NCBI RefSeq assembly: GCF_030463565.1
Contig: NC_134643.1
Coordinates: 46,786,221 to 46,850,220 of the forward strand
Direction: 5' to 3'
Source: Pelecanus crispus
Taxonomy: Eukaryota; Chordata; Aves; Pelecaniformes; Pelecanidae
Length of the DNA: 64,000 bases
Shown: one piece after another, positions 36,186-49,479 of the stretch
How positions within the stretch are numbered: the first letter of the stretch is position 1
How the letters are laid out: every line of letters starts with the position of its first letter
The notes under the pieces: generated by a model
Database searches by the model: none
Seen by the model: only the letters and a program-made list of their open reading frames with translations
What the model was told of the DNA's origin: nothing
Position numbers and translations under genes: made by a program

Positions 36186-39100
36186 AGAATGTTTCATTTG
36201 AAATGCTTACAAATTAAGAGTTTTTTAGGACACCATGTAGATCTTCACAATTTTAAAGATGATAAGAATCTTTAGTGAAATGACAAACACTTGTTTCTGC
36301 TATTTGTTTTGTTTAAAAGTGTTTCAGTCTGGTTTTTCTGTTGTCAGTTCATAGAGTCTATGTTAGATTTTAAGTATTGTCATAACAGTTTATTATAAAA
36401 AACCAGATGTTTAAGAAATAGAGAGATCCTGTGGGGTTTGGGAAAAATAGAGAAAATACTAGGTTTCTCATGAGCTCAGTTCAATTCCCCACTCTCTTTT
36501 AAAGAAGTAAGACTCTTGGCTCTGTTCCCAGCATGATCTGATCAAGGAATGAACATAGTTTTTGCCTAATGATCAGTTTCTGGACAGATGAACACATACT
36601 GTGCACAAAGCAGAGAATGGGAAAGTATATTAATCTGCCTAGTCATATAGAAAGGTCTTGTTTCCTAGGAGCATGCTCATCAGTAACGGTCCATTTTCTT
36701 CTACCATCACTCAGACTTACAAAACTTTCCATCAATTTAACTAGAGCCAAGCGTACTGTAGTGTTGGTTGCCTAAGAGAAATGTGTGGGTTTTTCCCAAG
36801 GGAGTGACTTCTGAGCTCCTCCTTTGATTGGGTGATGTAAAGATTAGCAAGTGAGTGCTTGGTATTCTCCACAAGCAGTAAACCTGTGGTAGAGATTGAC
36901 TCCATCTCATTAACACATACTCCAGCAACACTGAAATGAGTGATTTTCTACCATAAAGATGTAACAGTTCTATAACCCTTCCATAGGGTAAATAAAGAAG
37001 ATAAAAGTGCATCTTCCTTTGAATGCCCCCAGCATCACTCATAACTTTCATTTGAGATATCTCCCACTTGATACTGTGAGCAAATCTGCAGAATTAACGA
37101 GCCATACTGTGTGATTATTAGTTGTCCCTGCTATTATATTTCATATATGTAAATGTGATAAATGACACAAAAATAAATATTTTTAATGAACAGAAAGAAA
37201 TAGTACAGTTTTATAGTAGTAGCTATTGTCTAATATCTGGTCAAGTATTAGATATGCTACATCTTAAAAAAAATACACTAACAGTACTAAGTTTTACAGC
37301 GTGTTGAATTTTACTAATCCAGCTGTAATTCAGAAATTTGGTCTTGTAATAATTGAGTGAGTTTTTAATTAAAAATTACTATCCTTAAAATATAAAAATA
37401 GCATATTTTTAGGCTAGTATTTTCTCTGATTGATCACAAATTATTATTATGGGTTGTGTTAATATGTGTTTATTTTCTTAAGCTGATACAGGTATCAAAA
37501 CTGATGAGTTTATGAATAATAAGAAATCACATGAAGTGCAGGTGATGTCAGAGCTGGTAGACAACATAGCAAATTATTGTGGTATAAAGCAGGTAAGAAA
37601 GCATTTCTTACTGTATGTCACCATGTACCTTCCAAATTATTCTCCTTATTGTGTTTGAATACATCATTTTGATATTCTGTCACTGCTGTTCTTATTTTTC
37701 CTGCAAATAATTTAGGCTAAAGAAGAGCCTTTACGGCCAAGTTGAAGGATGATTTTGTTTACAAATGTATCGTTCCAAAGGAGCTGCCTCTCAGTGAGTC
37801 ATAATCATTTTATGACTCATGAAAAATTTTAAGAAATTGTAATCCTCTATATGTTGAGCACCTAAAAATTGTACTGCTTTTTGCTATGCGTGGGTACTGC
37901 CTTGTTTATCAGTATTATATTGTTGGCAATTTACCACAAGCATCAGTAGGAGAGCAAAACTTTGTTCTTCTCCTTCTCTCATGCACAAAAGAGTGCCACA
38001 TAGAGACCAAAGCAGAAAATCTGAGGAATTTTGAAAGCTCATGTTATTCTGGCACAAGAGATTTAAATTGTTTCCTATTGTTTAATGCTGTTTAACTTTA
38101 TTTAACATGGGTTGAGATCTATCAATTAGGAATTAGTTACGATCTTTTTAGTTTGAAGAGAGACCAGATTAAGCAGAGATTTATGTAGCAGAGTGTGCAT
38201 GAAGTACATTTGGTAGAACATGTATCAGAACTGGACACCCAACAGCATTATCACTCTATGAATTGGCTGTTTCATACATCAGATGGCAAGTTCATCCTTG
38301 GATGGTAAAGAATTACAGGATTCCTTTCTCAAATTTGATTGTAACTTGCCCTTTTTTTTTTTACATGTAATTATGATTGCACAGTGCACTAGATCGCTGT
38401 TGCATTAAAACCTTGTAGATGTTTTCTTATGATCTGTTCACAAAACATAAGCATCACAACAATACTTGACTTTTTTGAGTACCATATTTCACATTCTATT
38501 AGACAAAAATACACTGATACCATACCATACCACCTGGGTCCTGTACTTGAGTCACAACAACCCCATGCAGCGCTACAGGCTTGGGGAGGAGTGGCTGGAA
38601 AGCTGCCTGGCTGAAAAGGACCTGGGGGTGTTGGTGGACAGCCGGCTGAACATGAGCCAGCAGTGTGCCCAGGTGGCCAAGAAGGCCAACAGCATCCTGG
38701 CCTGTATCAGGAATGCTGTGGCCAGCAGGAGCAGGGAGGTGATTGTCCCCCTGTACTCGGCGCTGGTGAGGCTGCACCTGGAATACTGTGTCCAGTTTTG
38801 GGCCCCTCACTACAAGACAGACATTGAGGTGCTGGAGCGTGTTCAGAGAAGGCAGCGAAGCTGGTGAAGGGTCTGGAGCACAGGCCTTATGAGGAGCGGC
38901 TGAGGGAACTGGGATTGTTTAGCCTGGAGAAGAGGAGGCTGAGGGGAGACCTTATCGCTCTCTACAACTACCTGAAAGGAGGTTGTAGTGAGGTGGGTGT
39001 TGGTCTCTTCTCCCATGTAGTTAGCGATAGGACGAGAGGAAATGGGCTTAAGCTGTGCCAGGGGAGGTTTAGGTTGGATATTAGGAAAAATTTCTTCATG

Positions 39101-42100
39101 GAAATGGTAGTCAAGCATTGGAAGAGGCTGCCCAGAGAGGTGGTGGAGTCACCATCCCTGGAAGTGTTCAAACAACGGGTAGATGTGGCACTTGGGGACA
39201 TGGTTTAGTCTAGTCTACCCTTGATTGGTTTAGTGTGGACTTGGTAATGTTAGGTTAATAGTTGGACTGGATGATCTTAAAGGTCTTTTCCAACCTAAAT
39301 GATTCTATGATTCTATGATTTCCTCGGTTTACGTACATGTAATTTTTCTGTAAGCTTTTTCAGTGTTAAACTTTCTGTTAGATTCCTCTGTTGCAGTAAG
39401 GCTAAATTTTTAAGTGTCTGGGTTAACTGAGTTGTTTTAAATCATTTTAATCTCTATAATGCTAGTAACTGGCTAATGTAGCTTCATCCTCACTTTAAAC
39501 TGTAGTTGGCTAGTGGCTCTGGACACTGCATTTGATTCCTTTCCACATCTGAGCTGCACTCGCTTTCTGTGCAAGAGGCTGTAAGTGTTAATGGAGACTA
39601 ATTTCCTCCAGCCTAATATTCATTCCACAAAGCTTTGTGGAGAACAAACTATATTTGTTTAAAACCAAAGATTAATAAGGTATCTGCCCAGATCTTACGC
39701 TGAACATATTCCCTCTGAGTTTTTTTTTTCCCCCTAAGTAAATATGTCTGAGTACAGTTTAAAATTAATGTATCGGATGTGGGTAAGGGGGAAGAGACAG
39801 CTGCATTTGGGCAGGCCAAGTCTGTGTACTATGATCTATGGTATATCTTGTCCCCCATATTGTGCCTGGCCTTTGTCATGGGAGAGTGCTAGTTGGCGTG
39901 CTTCGTACCTGCCCCAGGGGGGTTGCTAAAAATTAATGGTGTGGCCAGTCGTGTGCTGGGGGGTAGAGTACATGGCCATGCTCTGTTCAGTTTAGTGGTA
40001 GAGACGGAACTGCAGCGTCCCGAGTTGCTGCCGCTACCGCCATAGACCGAAGGGCAGGCCCCAAAACTTGGATTCAGCTGTGAGTTGCTGAAGCTAAACT
40101 TTGATTAGGAAGTTATTTGGCTCAGACTGAGTTTAATTTAGATAATGTAAATGATGCAGTACTCTTTGACAGGTTTGGGTCAGACCTGTGGCATCCTTGG
40201 AAACAGAAATCAAAACTCTGAATCCTGACCATCTGTTTTGTGAGGAACAACGGACGAAGGCGAAGTTTTAGTCAGTCTTCTCCTTACAGCTGGGATTACC
40301 AAGTAAATAGAGAGCTGCAATTAAGGCCAAATATTACTGGATGAGACACAATCAATCTGTGAGCATCTGTGATCGCTTACAGCGATGGAAAGCAGTCTCT
40401 CCAGCAGCTCTTTCAAGAGCCAGCCACGGTGACATGTGTGGGTGCCCTCAACAGCCCTAAAGTGGATGTGCTCTGTAAAGAACAGAAATACAGTAGCAGC
40501 AGATTTGTGAAAGTAATTTCTTCTATCATTAGCATGTTTTTTCTTCCTTACCTTTTGCTTCCGGCAAGTGTTAGTTGTTCAAGTGTTGAAGACTTTCACG
40601 TACTGAAAAAGCTGTAGGAGAGTGTGGTTTGCTTATAATGCATAATAATCCTGCGTTTGCTGGAAGGTGGTGTTTCATATAGCATTTTCATTTAGATTTT
40701 AAATAGTTCCTGTGAGATTCGGGAATGAAAGGAAAGGAGAACCCATATTCGGAGAGTAAAAAAGTAGAGCCACCTTAATGACCTAAGTCCCGGTGTAGCT
40801 GGTTACTAATAAAATCTCAAACCAATCGTTATTAAGTATCTGTCAATGTGCTGCAATTTCATGCAGGGATTATGCACTTTTATCAGATGGCTTGGAGTAT
40901 CTTTAGACAAAGGATTATTTTCTGTTTGTTTTTTGAAAAAAATGTAACATTTAATGAAAAATATTATTGCAGTATATCACTGAATATGAAATGCTGACTG
41001 CTCTGTATTAACTTTTTTCCATTGTAGTCATACACTGTAACAAAATTTATTTGCGCAAAGTTACAAATCCCTAATATATGAAAAGAGCTTTCCAGTTACA
41101 TTTAAAAAAAAAAAAAGAAAGCCTTCTCAGATATTAAAAAAGCGACTCCTTTTGTTTTGGTTACCTTTCAACTTAAAAAAATACAGGAATTGTAAAGTTT
41201 TAGGAGAGTTTTTTCCTTATTGATTTTTTTCTATCCTTCTTGCAAAACAAAATATATGCAACATTTAATTAAAAAATCTAGAGCTATGAAAACACAACAC
41301 ATGTTTTACAACAGCACATGTCCTCAGGGTGTTTCTTTCAGATATTACAGATCAATGACGGCTTGAAAAATGCCCTCCATTTCACCTCCATACCCATGAT
41401 GTATAATGGGTGGTAGAGGATATTACTCTCTTGTGGTATTTTATAATGTAGTATAATAACTAGTAAAATGAGAATAAAAGCAAAAATTTTATTACTCCTG
41501 TAATCACTTTTAGGTTAATGATTTGAATTAAAACATTAAAGTAAACTAGCTGAAGGGTTTTTTTCAGTTGCATACTGCCCCTTTTAAGCATTGTTCCTGT
41601 TGTACAAGTGGAACTTTATTTTATAAAGAAGTTTTTGATTAAACTCTGAAAAGAAGCCAGAGATGATTCTTCTCTATTTAAATGCACATTTGTTTTCTTT
41701 AATGTATTTGTGAAAGTTTTCCTTGGAAATTGCAGGATGTGCAGCAACAGTTGCAATGTGTAATGTAAGTATGATATAATTCTGCATTCGGCATCCATTA
41801 AATTTGTGATTTGGTGCTGGGAAATGTTGGAATGCTTCTGGAAACTACGTTCTTGATTGCACTGTGCCAGAAACTGTATTTAAACATAGTACCCAACTCA
41901 CTATGGACAAGACCTTTGCAGTTCATTATATCATGGAAATTTAATTTTAATAGTTCATGCTTGGCAGGTATACTATGGGTTGCTGATTACCTTTCCTTAT
42001 GTAATCAAGGGAAGGTAAAACAGGGATTAATTTAATGCCATCTATTTGTTTAGTGCAAGATCATTATCTGGTTATTTTTAGTCAGATTTTCCTTTTGTTT

Positions 42101-45100
42101 TAAAACTATTCTCCCAGTGCTAATTTAACAATGTATTACTGTTTTCTTTTTACTTGGGAACAACTAAAAAACCCTTACCCAAACAGCAGTTTGTATTTAC
42201 AGCCACTAGAGGTCACACGTAGGAGTTAGGAATAATTCACTATGTGAGTCTTGTGTCCAAATGCTGCCTTTCACAGAAAGAATTAAAAACTTTGTAGAAG
42301 TGGAGGTGTGCATATTCTGCATAGTAGTAATATCTGATACATAAAATAGTGGGTAAAATTATTCCTTGAACGCTTTTCTTTCCTTCACCTTTAAATAATC
42401 TAGGAGAATATTGGTGATAAATGTGACAAATAAATGACATTTTCAAAAAGTATGCTTAGATTATATCAATTCTATTTCACTAAATCCACTCCTATACTTA
42501 TTTAATTCAAGAAATTTGAGGATTGTGGCATACCTAGATGGCAAATACGCAGCAATATATTACATGACAAGAGAAAGCCATGTGCAGCCTGGGTAAACAA
42601 TTTTTACCTAATAGTGTGTATTCTCCACTGTTTTATGTAATATCTTTAGTGACATTGGTTGAAATTTTTCTTTCTAATTTCATGGCTGTACAAATAGTAC
42701 AAATCTTCCTTAGAATAAGAAATAAATCTTTCATTTCAGTAAGAGTATTGCTGTATTGAGTATTCTTACCTGGTAAAAAACTATGCAGTTGAGTTTAAGA
42801 TGGATCCATGTAGTGTATGCTGCTATTTGGACTTACAAATATCAGTGTAAGCTTTCTTATGAATGTGTGACAGACCAAGAACAGGACATAGATGCTCTTG
42901 AATCAAACACTTTCAGGAACATCTGCAAAGGAGTCAATACAATTTTTGGTACCTACCTGAAAAGAACTGAACATTATCATTTTCTTTCCTTAGGGAAATG
43001 TCACTCTGCTTATTCTTATAGAATATTTTGTTAGATATTTATTATATATTTAATTAAATTAAATTAAAACACACATGATAGAAAACTGTGATTATGTACT
43101 TAAAGGTTTTAGGTTACCCTTGTTTCTGCTGCTACTCTGTATAGTGTTTTCATTCCTGTGTTACATCAGTCACTGAACTAGAACATGCTATCAGCTATGA
43201 GACAAACTAAACTGGCAGCTTGGTATCCCTTCTATTCACTCCTTCCTCCAGAACAGGCAGCGGAAAGCACATGTGACATATGAGCCCCTTTGTTTTATTA
43301 CAAAAGTATCCTCCTGTTAATCAAAGCTGTATGGATCATTTTCACAGAATGGGAAAGCGGTATAAATAAATATTCTGACATAAAAGGGGGTGTCAGTGTC
43401 ACCTGTCTTTAGGTCAAATCTGAAGTGGCGAAGTTAGGCACCGAATCTGAAGATGCTTGTTTTTGTACACCTGGTGGTAGTAGACTCCTCAGTATGGGAG
43501 CTAGGTGCCTAAGGCTAAATACTGTGGATGCTTTCTTTGCTAACTCTACATCCTGACGCAGTTTAGCAAGGGCAGGTGGTGGTAGTGGTGGTTTATGGTT
43601 ATTTTCTTTAGCAGAAGGAAGTTCTGTGTCAAATATACTGAAAGTCTTTCCCAGAAGAGTCAGGACATGTGCATTGCATAAGCATTGCAGTGTCTGTTTT
43701 CTGGAGCAAATCAGTTAAGACTTAATTCTGTGTTTTAAAGTCAGAAGGTGGATCAACAAAGCAAAAGAACTAAGTGTATTAGGAGGGATGATACTGATAA
43801 GGTACCTATTAAATCTATGCTTAAATTTTTAGGGAATTATTTTGCATTTGATTGAAATGTGTCTTGTTGCTCACTAATACAGCAAATTTTATATTCTTTT
43901 TTCCCCATTATCTAGGTGATTGATATAGGTTCTGGAAAAGGCTACCTGAGTTCATTTTTGTCCATGCAATATAACTTAAAAGTTTATGGAATTGACTCCT
44001 CAAACACCAACACTGATGGTGCTCATGAAAGGAACAGAAAATTGAAGAAACACTGGAGAGCATATCAGAGTCGAGGAAGAGCAAACCTCAAAAGCCAGCG
44101 GTTGGAAAAGGCAAATGACAGGCCAGTGGAAAGTGAAATTAAATGTAAAGCAATCAATGAAAAGCCCTTAAATAATGGCAGTGGTCTTCAAAGTCGGGAC
44201 CAAGTGACTATCCAAGATTCAGTTCCTGCTTCTGGTTTCACAGAAATGGCTACATCTGAAACCAGCAAACACACTGAAGTTGATTTGGTGGCTCAGACAC
44301 AGTCTCATGAGAGCAAACTTTCTGAAGAGGTTCTTAATATTCTGAATGTTCTGCCTGCTGATGCTGTAGAAGCTTTTTCTTCATCTCAGTGTAACTGTGG
44401 GGAACTCTGTGAAGAGGAAAAGGCGCAAAGAAAAATGGCATCTCTCAAGGCTAAAGCGAGCAAGTCGAGTGAATCAAACCTGTATTTTCCATTGACATCT
44501 TGCATCACTGCAGAAACCGAACTCAGTGACATCATAACAGATCTGGAGGTTATTTTACTAATATTTGAAGTAGATTGTCCATTGTCTTTATTTTGCCATT
44601 TTTGTATGAGTGCTGTCAGTGGTGTAAATGAATATTCTGGCCCAATAATGTTTTTCAGCCAGTTAGCAGAAGTATGTCTAGCAGGTACAGATTGTTTATT
44701 TTAATATATATGTTGGGATTGTTTTGAATATGTAAAGCAGCCTTTAGAATGTATAGGGTAGATAATAATCAGCTGCCAAAGTTAACAGCATACATATTAG
44801 CACATTCAGGTATTTTACAATTGTGGTTATAGATAACATCTAATTATTATGAAAAGAGTTATATTTACCAGGTAGATGGATATATTAAGCACTGGAATTT
44901 CAATTTTTCTGAAATTTCTTATTTTTTAAGTTTTGTATTTTTGTAATTTCAATTACACTTTGAAGACATAGGAGAATTTATTGTGTGTAGTACTCCACAT
45001 AAAGAGTTTGTAAATAACCCTGTTTGCAAATAATGTTTTTATATTTTGACTTTTCAGAGTTACTTTAAGTTCATTTAGTAATTTACCAGCTGGCGGGGAT

Positions 45101-47564
45101 TGTGTCTACACAAACAAGCCCAAGCTCAGCTGCCCAGAGACAGTGATGCAAGTCTAGAAGCTGTATGGCTGCTTAGTTCCTATACCTGAGCTAACATACA
45201 TTGATTGGGTAGACACATTCAGTCTTTTATGGAAAAGTAAAACCTTGTCTGTGTTCAGTAGCAACTGAACTATCATATTCAGGGGTGTGACTCATCTCTG
45301 ATTCAAGACCATAGGTTTGTGCTGATGGCCCTATAACTTGAGCTAATAAATCCCAAATGAGTATCTGAGAATATGTGGAGCAAACTCATGTCTGTCTGCA
45401 AAAGACACCCTGAGCAGCAGGGTTTGTTGATGAAGCATATGCCTTTACATTTGCACAGTTAGATTTTGTATCCTCTTAGCACGTAATTTGTATGATGTAA
45501 AAGGTAGAAGAAATCCTGTATCACTGCCTTTCTTTATTAAAAAAAAATTACTGTCAGAAGAGGTAAAAGCTTCACTGTATTAAAAAATAGTAATAACCAA
45601 ACTGCACATTATGTGCGATGAACGTGTGTAATTAAAAAACTTTAAAATGTGCAAACATTTACATGTTTCTAAAGTATTTTGAGGATTTTTAGAAATAAAA
45701 TATTTTTTAGAAATAGGTTTACAAATGTTTACAATTATTTATTGTAACCATAACTGGGGGTTTTTTTTCTCAAATTTTCCTAAGCTGAGTACAAAGGGAG
45801 AATGGGTAAAAGTAGTATTTACTGATTTATACTGTCAATTCTGAAATTAATCTACTGATGAAATATGGGTAGAGGAATGCATGTTTGTATATAGCCCAGG
45901 ACTAATATTGGGATACCAAATTTTGCTACATTTAAGCCAACAGTCCAGAAAGTACTTTCAGTTACACCCAGGCAACCTCACTGAAGTCACTGATGGTCCC
46001 AAAGTGTACCTGACCCAGACAGACTGGCCTTGTATTGTTCAGAAGTTTTGAGCATTGTAATGTGTTTCCTCTTTCTTGCATGTGGTAGCCATCTTCCACT
46101 AGCTTTCTTCGGAAAAAAATCTCTCTAACGTTTCCTGTCCTGGGGTTTAAATGCTGCTCTTGCAAGTGTACATCTTCCCTTAGCTTCCAAACTTTAGTCT
46201 TGTTCCACTATTTCTGTAATTGCATGTGGAAAAAAAAATTGTGGAATGGTGAGCTGAAGCTGACTGATAAGAAAAAAGTCTTTAAAAACTGAGCTGGACT
46301 GAAACTGAACTTTTGCCACCTAAAAATTTTGGATCCTAAGACAAGGAGAGGGCAAGCACAGAGAAGCAGCACAAAGTGGAAGGTGAGAAGGGGGACAGGA
46401 GGAATCAAAAAAACAGGAAAGGGGAGGTTTTACTGTTTTGAACATACATATACTATATAGTACAGGTGGGTGAGAAGATCAGATATAGAGCAGCAGAAAT
46501 AGATGTGCATATAAAGTCAGAATGATTGTAGAAAGGTATCCCAGTTGAATGTCTCTGGCCTAATTTCTTGTTGATAACCTTGTTAATAAATAAGGCTGAA
46601 ATTCAAAGCAAGACCATGTTTACCACACGGATTCCAGCTAATAATGCTGGAAGGGAAATATCTTGTTATGAATGGTGAGAAGAGGGATAATTTGGATGGA
46701 GAAATAGAGGGAAAAGGGAAATTGAGGAAAAAGGAAAGCAGGAAATAGAATGGGCAGAAGAACAGAGCATCTGAAGCTGAAGTTCTTTGTGCTGTGGAAG
46801 AAAATGCCCATTTGTTTTTGAATAGTAGTAGGCACACTGCAAAACTGCGGCAGTACTACAGTTTTGGAAATAACAAAGCCTCCTCTTTGCATTACATCTA
46901 TATTTAGGAAGTGGTTTTGATTTCAGTGACTTAAAGTAGCAGAAATGCCACAGATAGATCCAGCCAGATTTACAGCAGTAAGTAAGAAAAGGAAGTAGCA
47001 GTGGTAGGAATAACACTAGGAAAGACAAGAGAAAATGGCCATGTGTCCAGTCATCACGTAGATGTTCCTTTCCATGCAGGTAAACCAGCTGCTGTTCATA
47101 GCCTTGAACTTCTGCTTCCTTATTACCGGTGAAAGTAGAGTGGAGAGATGCGTAGTTTCTTACCTGAACAAAGCAATGAGCAGTCTGTCTCTCCACGAAG
47201 GCCATGAACTGTGTTTTCTTAGCACTGAAGAGCTTTTATTATGCATTGAAAAATTATAGAACAGAACAGCAGGAGTCCTCATGGAGTTGTATATTTAAAC
47301 CTTACAGCTCGATAACCATTTGCAGCATGTTTGGGTTTTGGAGTTTGTTGTTGTTATTCATGCTCTTTCAGTTGAAGAGGGAGATGCTTTATTGCTGTTT
47401 TTTTTCTTTTTCTTCTTAGGACTGTATGATGGTGGGTCTACATACATGTGGCGATCTTGCTGCAAATACACTACGAATTTTTACTGCCAAGCCTGAAATC
47501 AAAGCAGTTTGCAGTGTAGGCTGCTGCTACCATCTGTTGTCAGAACAGTTTGAAAACCAAGAAG
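24316..47564 (+). CDS. METTL25: METTL25, 5' part, coding exons 1-5 (gene runs off the window)
   Basis: Putative SAM-dependent methyltransferase of the METTL25/RRNAD1 (METTL25B) family; the substrate is not established to my knowledge. Coding exons are 24316-24559, 32540-32704, 37483-37592, 43916-44548 and 47420-47564 (244, 165, 110, 633 and 145 bases), all GT-AG and in phase, giving residues 1-432 plus one base. Landmarks are AHTVEFYT in the N-terminus (residues 32-39), [12 protein letters not shown], the SAM-binding motif [17 protein letters not shown] (residues 174-189), an acidic D200 in YGIDSSN at the end of strand 2, a poorly conserved charged insert in exon 4, [16 protein letters not shown] (390-405) and [10 protein letters not shown] (417-426). 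The human protein is about 603 residues, so roughly the last quarter is missing here. I searched by eye for the next expected segment (around C-G-R-N-A-R) up to 64000 and found none. Expression is probably driven by the CpG promoter shared with CCDC59. Confidence 0.95.
24611..24674 (+). repeat. 16-bp GC-rich tandem repeat, four copies
   Basis: Four consecutive units of CTCGGGGCACGGAGCC (24611-24626, 24627-24642, 24643-24658, 24659-24674). The second unit ends GGGGGC instead of GGAGCC. They lie just after the METTL25 exon 1 donor. The preceding 24567-24610 is also a run of GGGG blocks, so the whole stretch is G-quadruplex-prone on the METTL25 sense strand. The frames it opens on both strands are repeat artefacts. 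Confidence 0.93.
27671..27762 (+). mobile_element. CR1 LINE, terminal ~90 bp only
   Basis: CR1 3' UTR only: 'ctggtttagtgatggacttg', 'aacggttggacttgaagatc', 'ttccaacctaaacagttcta'. It is sense to METTL25, in intron 1, and similar to the fragment at 11086-11176 but more diverged. Confidence 0.87.
31261..31282 (-). mobile_element. Possible CR1-X tail micro-fragment
   Basis: About 22 bases, GATCATAGAATCATAGAATG then CT, equal the reverse complement of the CR1-X/SINE 3' tail seen at 3880 and 50914. No body of the element remains. Chance similarity cannot be excluded at this length. Confidence 0.4.
32540..32704 (+). CDS. METTL25: METTL25 coding exon 2
   Basis: Residues 82-136, [20 protein letters not shown] followed by [20 protein letters not shown] and [15 protein letters not shown]. 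The acceptor is CCATACAG|ATGATG and the donor ACAG|GTATAT. It enters and leaves in phase 1. Confidence 0.94.
32705..37482 (+). other. METTL25: METTL25 intron 2
   Basis: A 4778-base AT-rich intron. It contains an A/T homopolymer junction at 36153-36186 and no recognised gene. The 33180-33860 part may be a very old repeat, but I cannot place it in a family. Confidence 0.8.
36153..36186. repeat. T13-A21 homopolymer junction
   Basis: Thirteen T are followed directly by twenty-one A, a self-complementary tract able to form a hairpin in single strands. Its length is probably unstable. Confidence 0.9.
37483..37592 (+). CDS. METTL25: METTL25 coding exon 3
   Basis: Residues 137-173, [20 protein letters not shown] then [17 protein letters not shown]. 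The acceptor is TTCTTAAG|CTGATA and the donor AAGCAG|GTAAGA. It ends in phase 0, directly before the SAM-binding motif of exon 4. Confidence 0.94.
37593..43915 (+). other. METTL25: METTL25 intron 3
   Basis: A 6323-base intron with one sense-strand CR1 (38535-39320). The segment 39740-40080 is relatively GC-rich and unassigned. No nested gene is recognised. Confidence 0.82.
38535..39320 (+). mobile_element. CR1 LINE 3' part, recent-looking, sense in METTL25 intron 3
   Basis: A 5'-truncated CR1 from the 'gggtcctgtacttgag' region of ORF2 to the 3' tail. It contains [49 protein letters not shown] and [19 protein letters not shown]. The reading frame shifts near 38851-38864, where a base of the usual 'aagggcaacgaag' is lost, so two frames (38466-38867 and 38864-39208) cover it. 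It ends with three ATTCTATG-type tail repeats. It is nearly identical over long stretches to the 1655-2513 copy, which suggests the same subfamily and a similar age. Confidence 0.94.
43916..44548 (+). CDS. METTL25: METTL25 coding exon 4 (SAM motif I)
   Basis: This 633-base exon encodes residues 174-384. It opens with [16 protein letters not shown] and [20 protein letters not shown], then a long hydrophilic, low-conservation insert, and closes with [20 protein letters not shown] and [10 protein letters not shown]. The acceptor is ATTATCTAG|GTGATT. The donor GAG|GTTATT is weak, lacking A/G at +3 and G at +5. The frame stays open for 51 more codons past the donor, to 44702. It is phase 0 at both ends. 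Confidence 0.95.
44549..47419 (+). other. METTL25: METTL25 intron 4
   Basis: A 2871-base AT-rich intron with no recognised repeat or gene. Confidence 0.85.
47420..47564 (+). CDS. METTL25: METTL25 coding exon 5
   Basis: Residues 385-432 plus one base, [20 protein letters not shown] to ...[11 protein letters not shown]. The acceptor is a long pyrimidine tract, TTCTTCTTAG|GACTG, and the donor GAAG|GTAATT. It carries the later methyltransferase-fold motifs, including the cysteine-rich VGCCYH. It ends in phase 1. Confidence 0.95.
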
Positions 47565-49479
47565 GTAATTCTTCTGAGCTTAACTTGTGGCTGCCAGTTT
47601 GCATGTTGAGAGTATTATACCTTTTAATTAAAAACGTCCTTGTGTGTGTTCCTTTCCAGTGGCTTATTTAGTACTGGTTTTAATTACATTATGTGGGTCA
47701 TTCACTCCTGGATGCCTGTAGCTTTTCTGTTATGCCAATATTCCTAATATTCTTACTGAAATTAGGGACATTAATGCAGAATGTTTTTATGTGGTTATGA
47801 ATACAGCTGGTTTTATTCCATTACTTCGCTTGTAAAATGTGGAGGCTTTTTTAGTCGAATATGTTTTCATCCTTTTGAAATATTTTGTACCAGATTTTGC
47901 CCTTGGCTGTCTGCATGCAACATCCATTTATGTTGAGTTGTACATACACGACTATGAGCAGAATTAAGTCCTTGTAATGTAAGTTATTAGTCAAAAAAAC
48001 ACTCATCCGAGTGCTGTGCTCTCGGGCATTGCCAGTTTAGAACATTATGGAACAGTACATATGTAACAGTTTTTCTTGGGGAGACAACCTGAAAATGACT
48101 TGGGGATTCACACTATAGGCAAATTTTCCTTCAAATGTGGGTTTTTTCATTTTGATAGAAAGTTGGTATCTTTACTTGAAAGGTAAATTCTGCATAATGA
48201 AAAACATTAAGAAGCTGGCTTTCTTGAGACAAGTGGTATGTAGCTGAGCTGTCTAAATGACCGTCTGCCAAAATCCTAGAATCTGATCATCATATCAACC
48301 AAATTGAGAGCGGGGTGGATTGGCAAAGTTTATTTCAGCTCTTTCAGAGAACTTCATGGATAGAAAGGCAGGTGGAATCCAGCTGCTGCTCTTTAACAGT
48401 TGGCTGCTCAGGCAGCTCAGGCACAGCTCCAGACTGACCACGACACATGCTAGCTCTTGCTTGCTTTAATGATCTTTTCATGTTGTTTTTATCTTGCTCT
48501 GCAACAATTTTAAGAGATTTTGTAATGTATTAGTTTCAGTTATTTCACAATACTTCAGATCACCCCAAAAACAAAGAAAAAGAAAATACAATCAGAATTT
48601 CTAACTTACAGAAATGCGATTAGTAAAAAACATATAATTTCTTTTACATCAGAGTTTTAAAAAACTATGAACTTTTCAGGCACTTGTCATTAAGTTTGTG
48701 TGTCTGAAGCATTTCTTTGTTTCTTATGATTGCAAAGAGGAGACAACTTCCTGTTCTAGCTGTAGGATTACTTTTTCCAGATCCGTGCATAAGGCTTTAC
48801 TAAATTATTGTTACCCAGACAGCACCAAAGGATCAGGTGTGATAACCTATTCTAAGTTCAAACAAACAGATGTACATGCACGGTGGTAAAAGATACTGCA
48901 GTTTCATAGAAGTATGGAAATTAAGCCAAATTGCATGTTGGAATTCCTAGCTGTTTGATTTTTCTCGGCTTGAAGGATAAAAATTGTTCTTAAAGAAGAA
49001 CTCCTAGGCAGAATAAAAGGAAATTACAGTATTCTTTTTTGGGGAAAGAACACATAAGTAAAAAAAATTGATTTTTTTTTTTTTTTTAATTTTACTATGA
49101 GGGTACATATTCTAAAATCTATATTGCTGTTGTATTCCCCTGGAAAAGTCATCTACTATATGGCTTGTTTGTAAATGTGCAGTGGGGGGGTCAGAGCACA
49201 AGGACTGACAATGTCGAAGAGCTAAAATTTCTTCAAAGGGAAAATGGAAAAGAATTAGAACTGTAGCTTGTGTCTACACTTCCTGTGAATGGATTTTGAA
49301 CTGACAAAGCAATCTAGAGGATGCTAGAGGACTCTGTAGCTAATCAGATGGTATGGATCCAACAATTCACTTGTGCAAGAAGTAAACTAATTGCTCATGC
49401 AGCTGTCTGAAGGAAGTGAATTTTGGTACTGCTTCCAAAATAGACCAAATCATAAAATTGTGATGAAATAGTTTAACTT

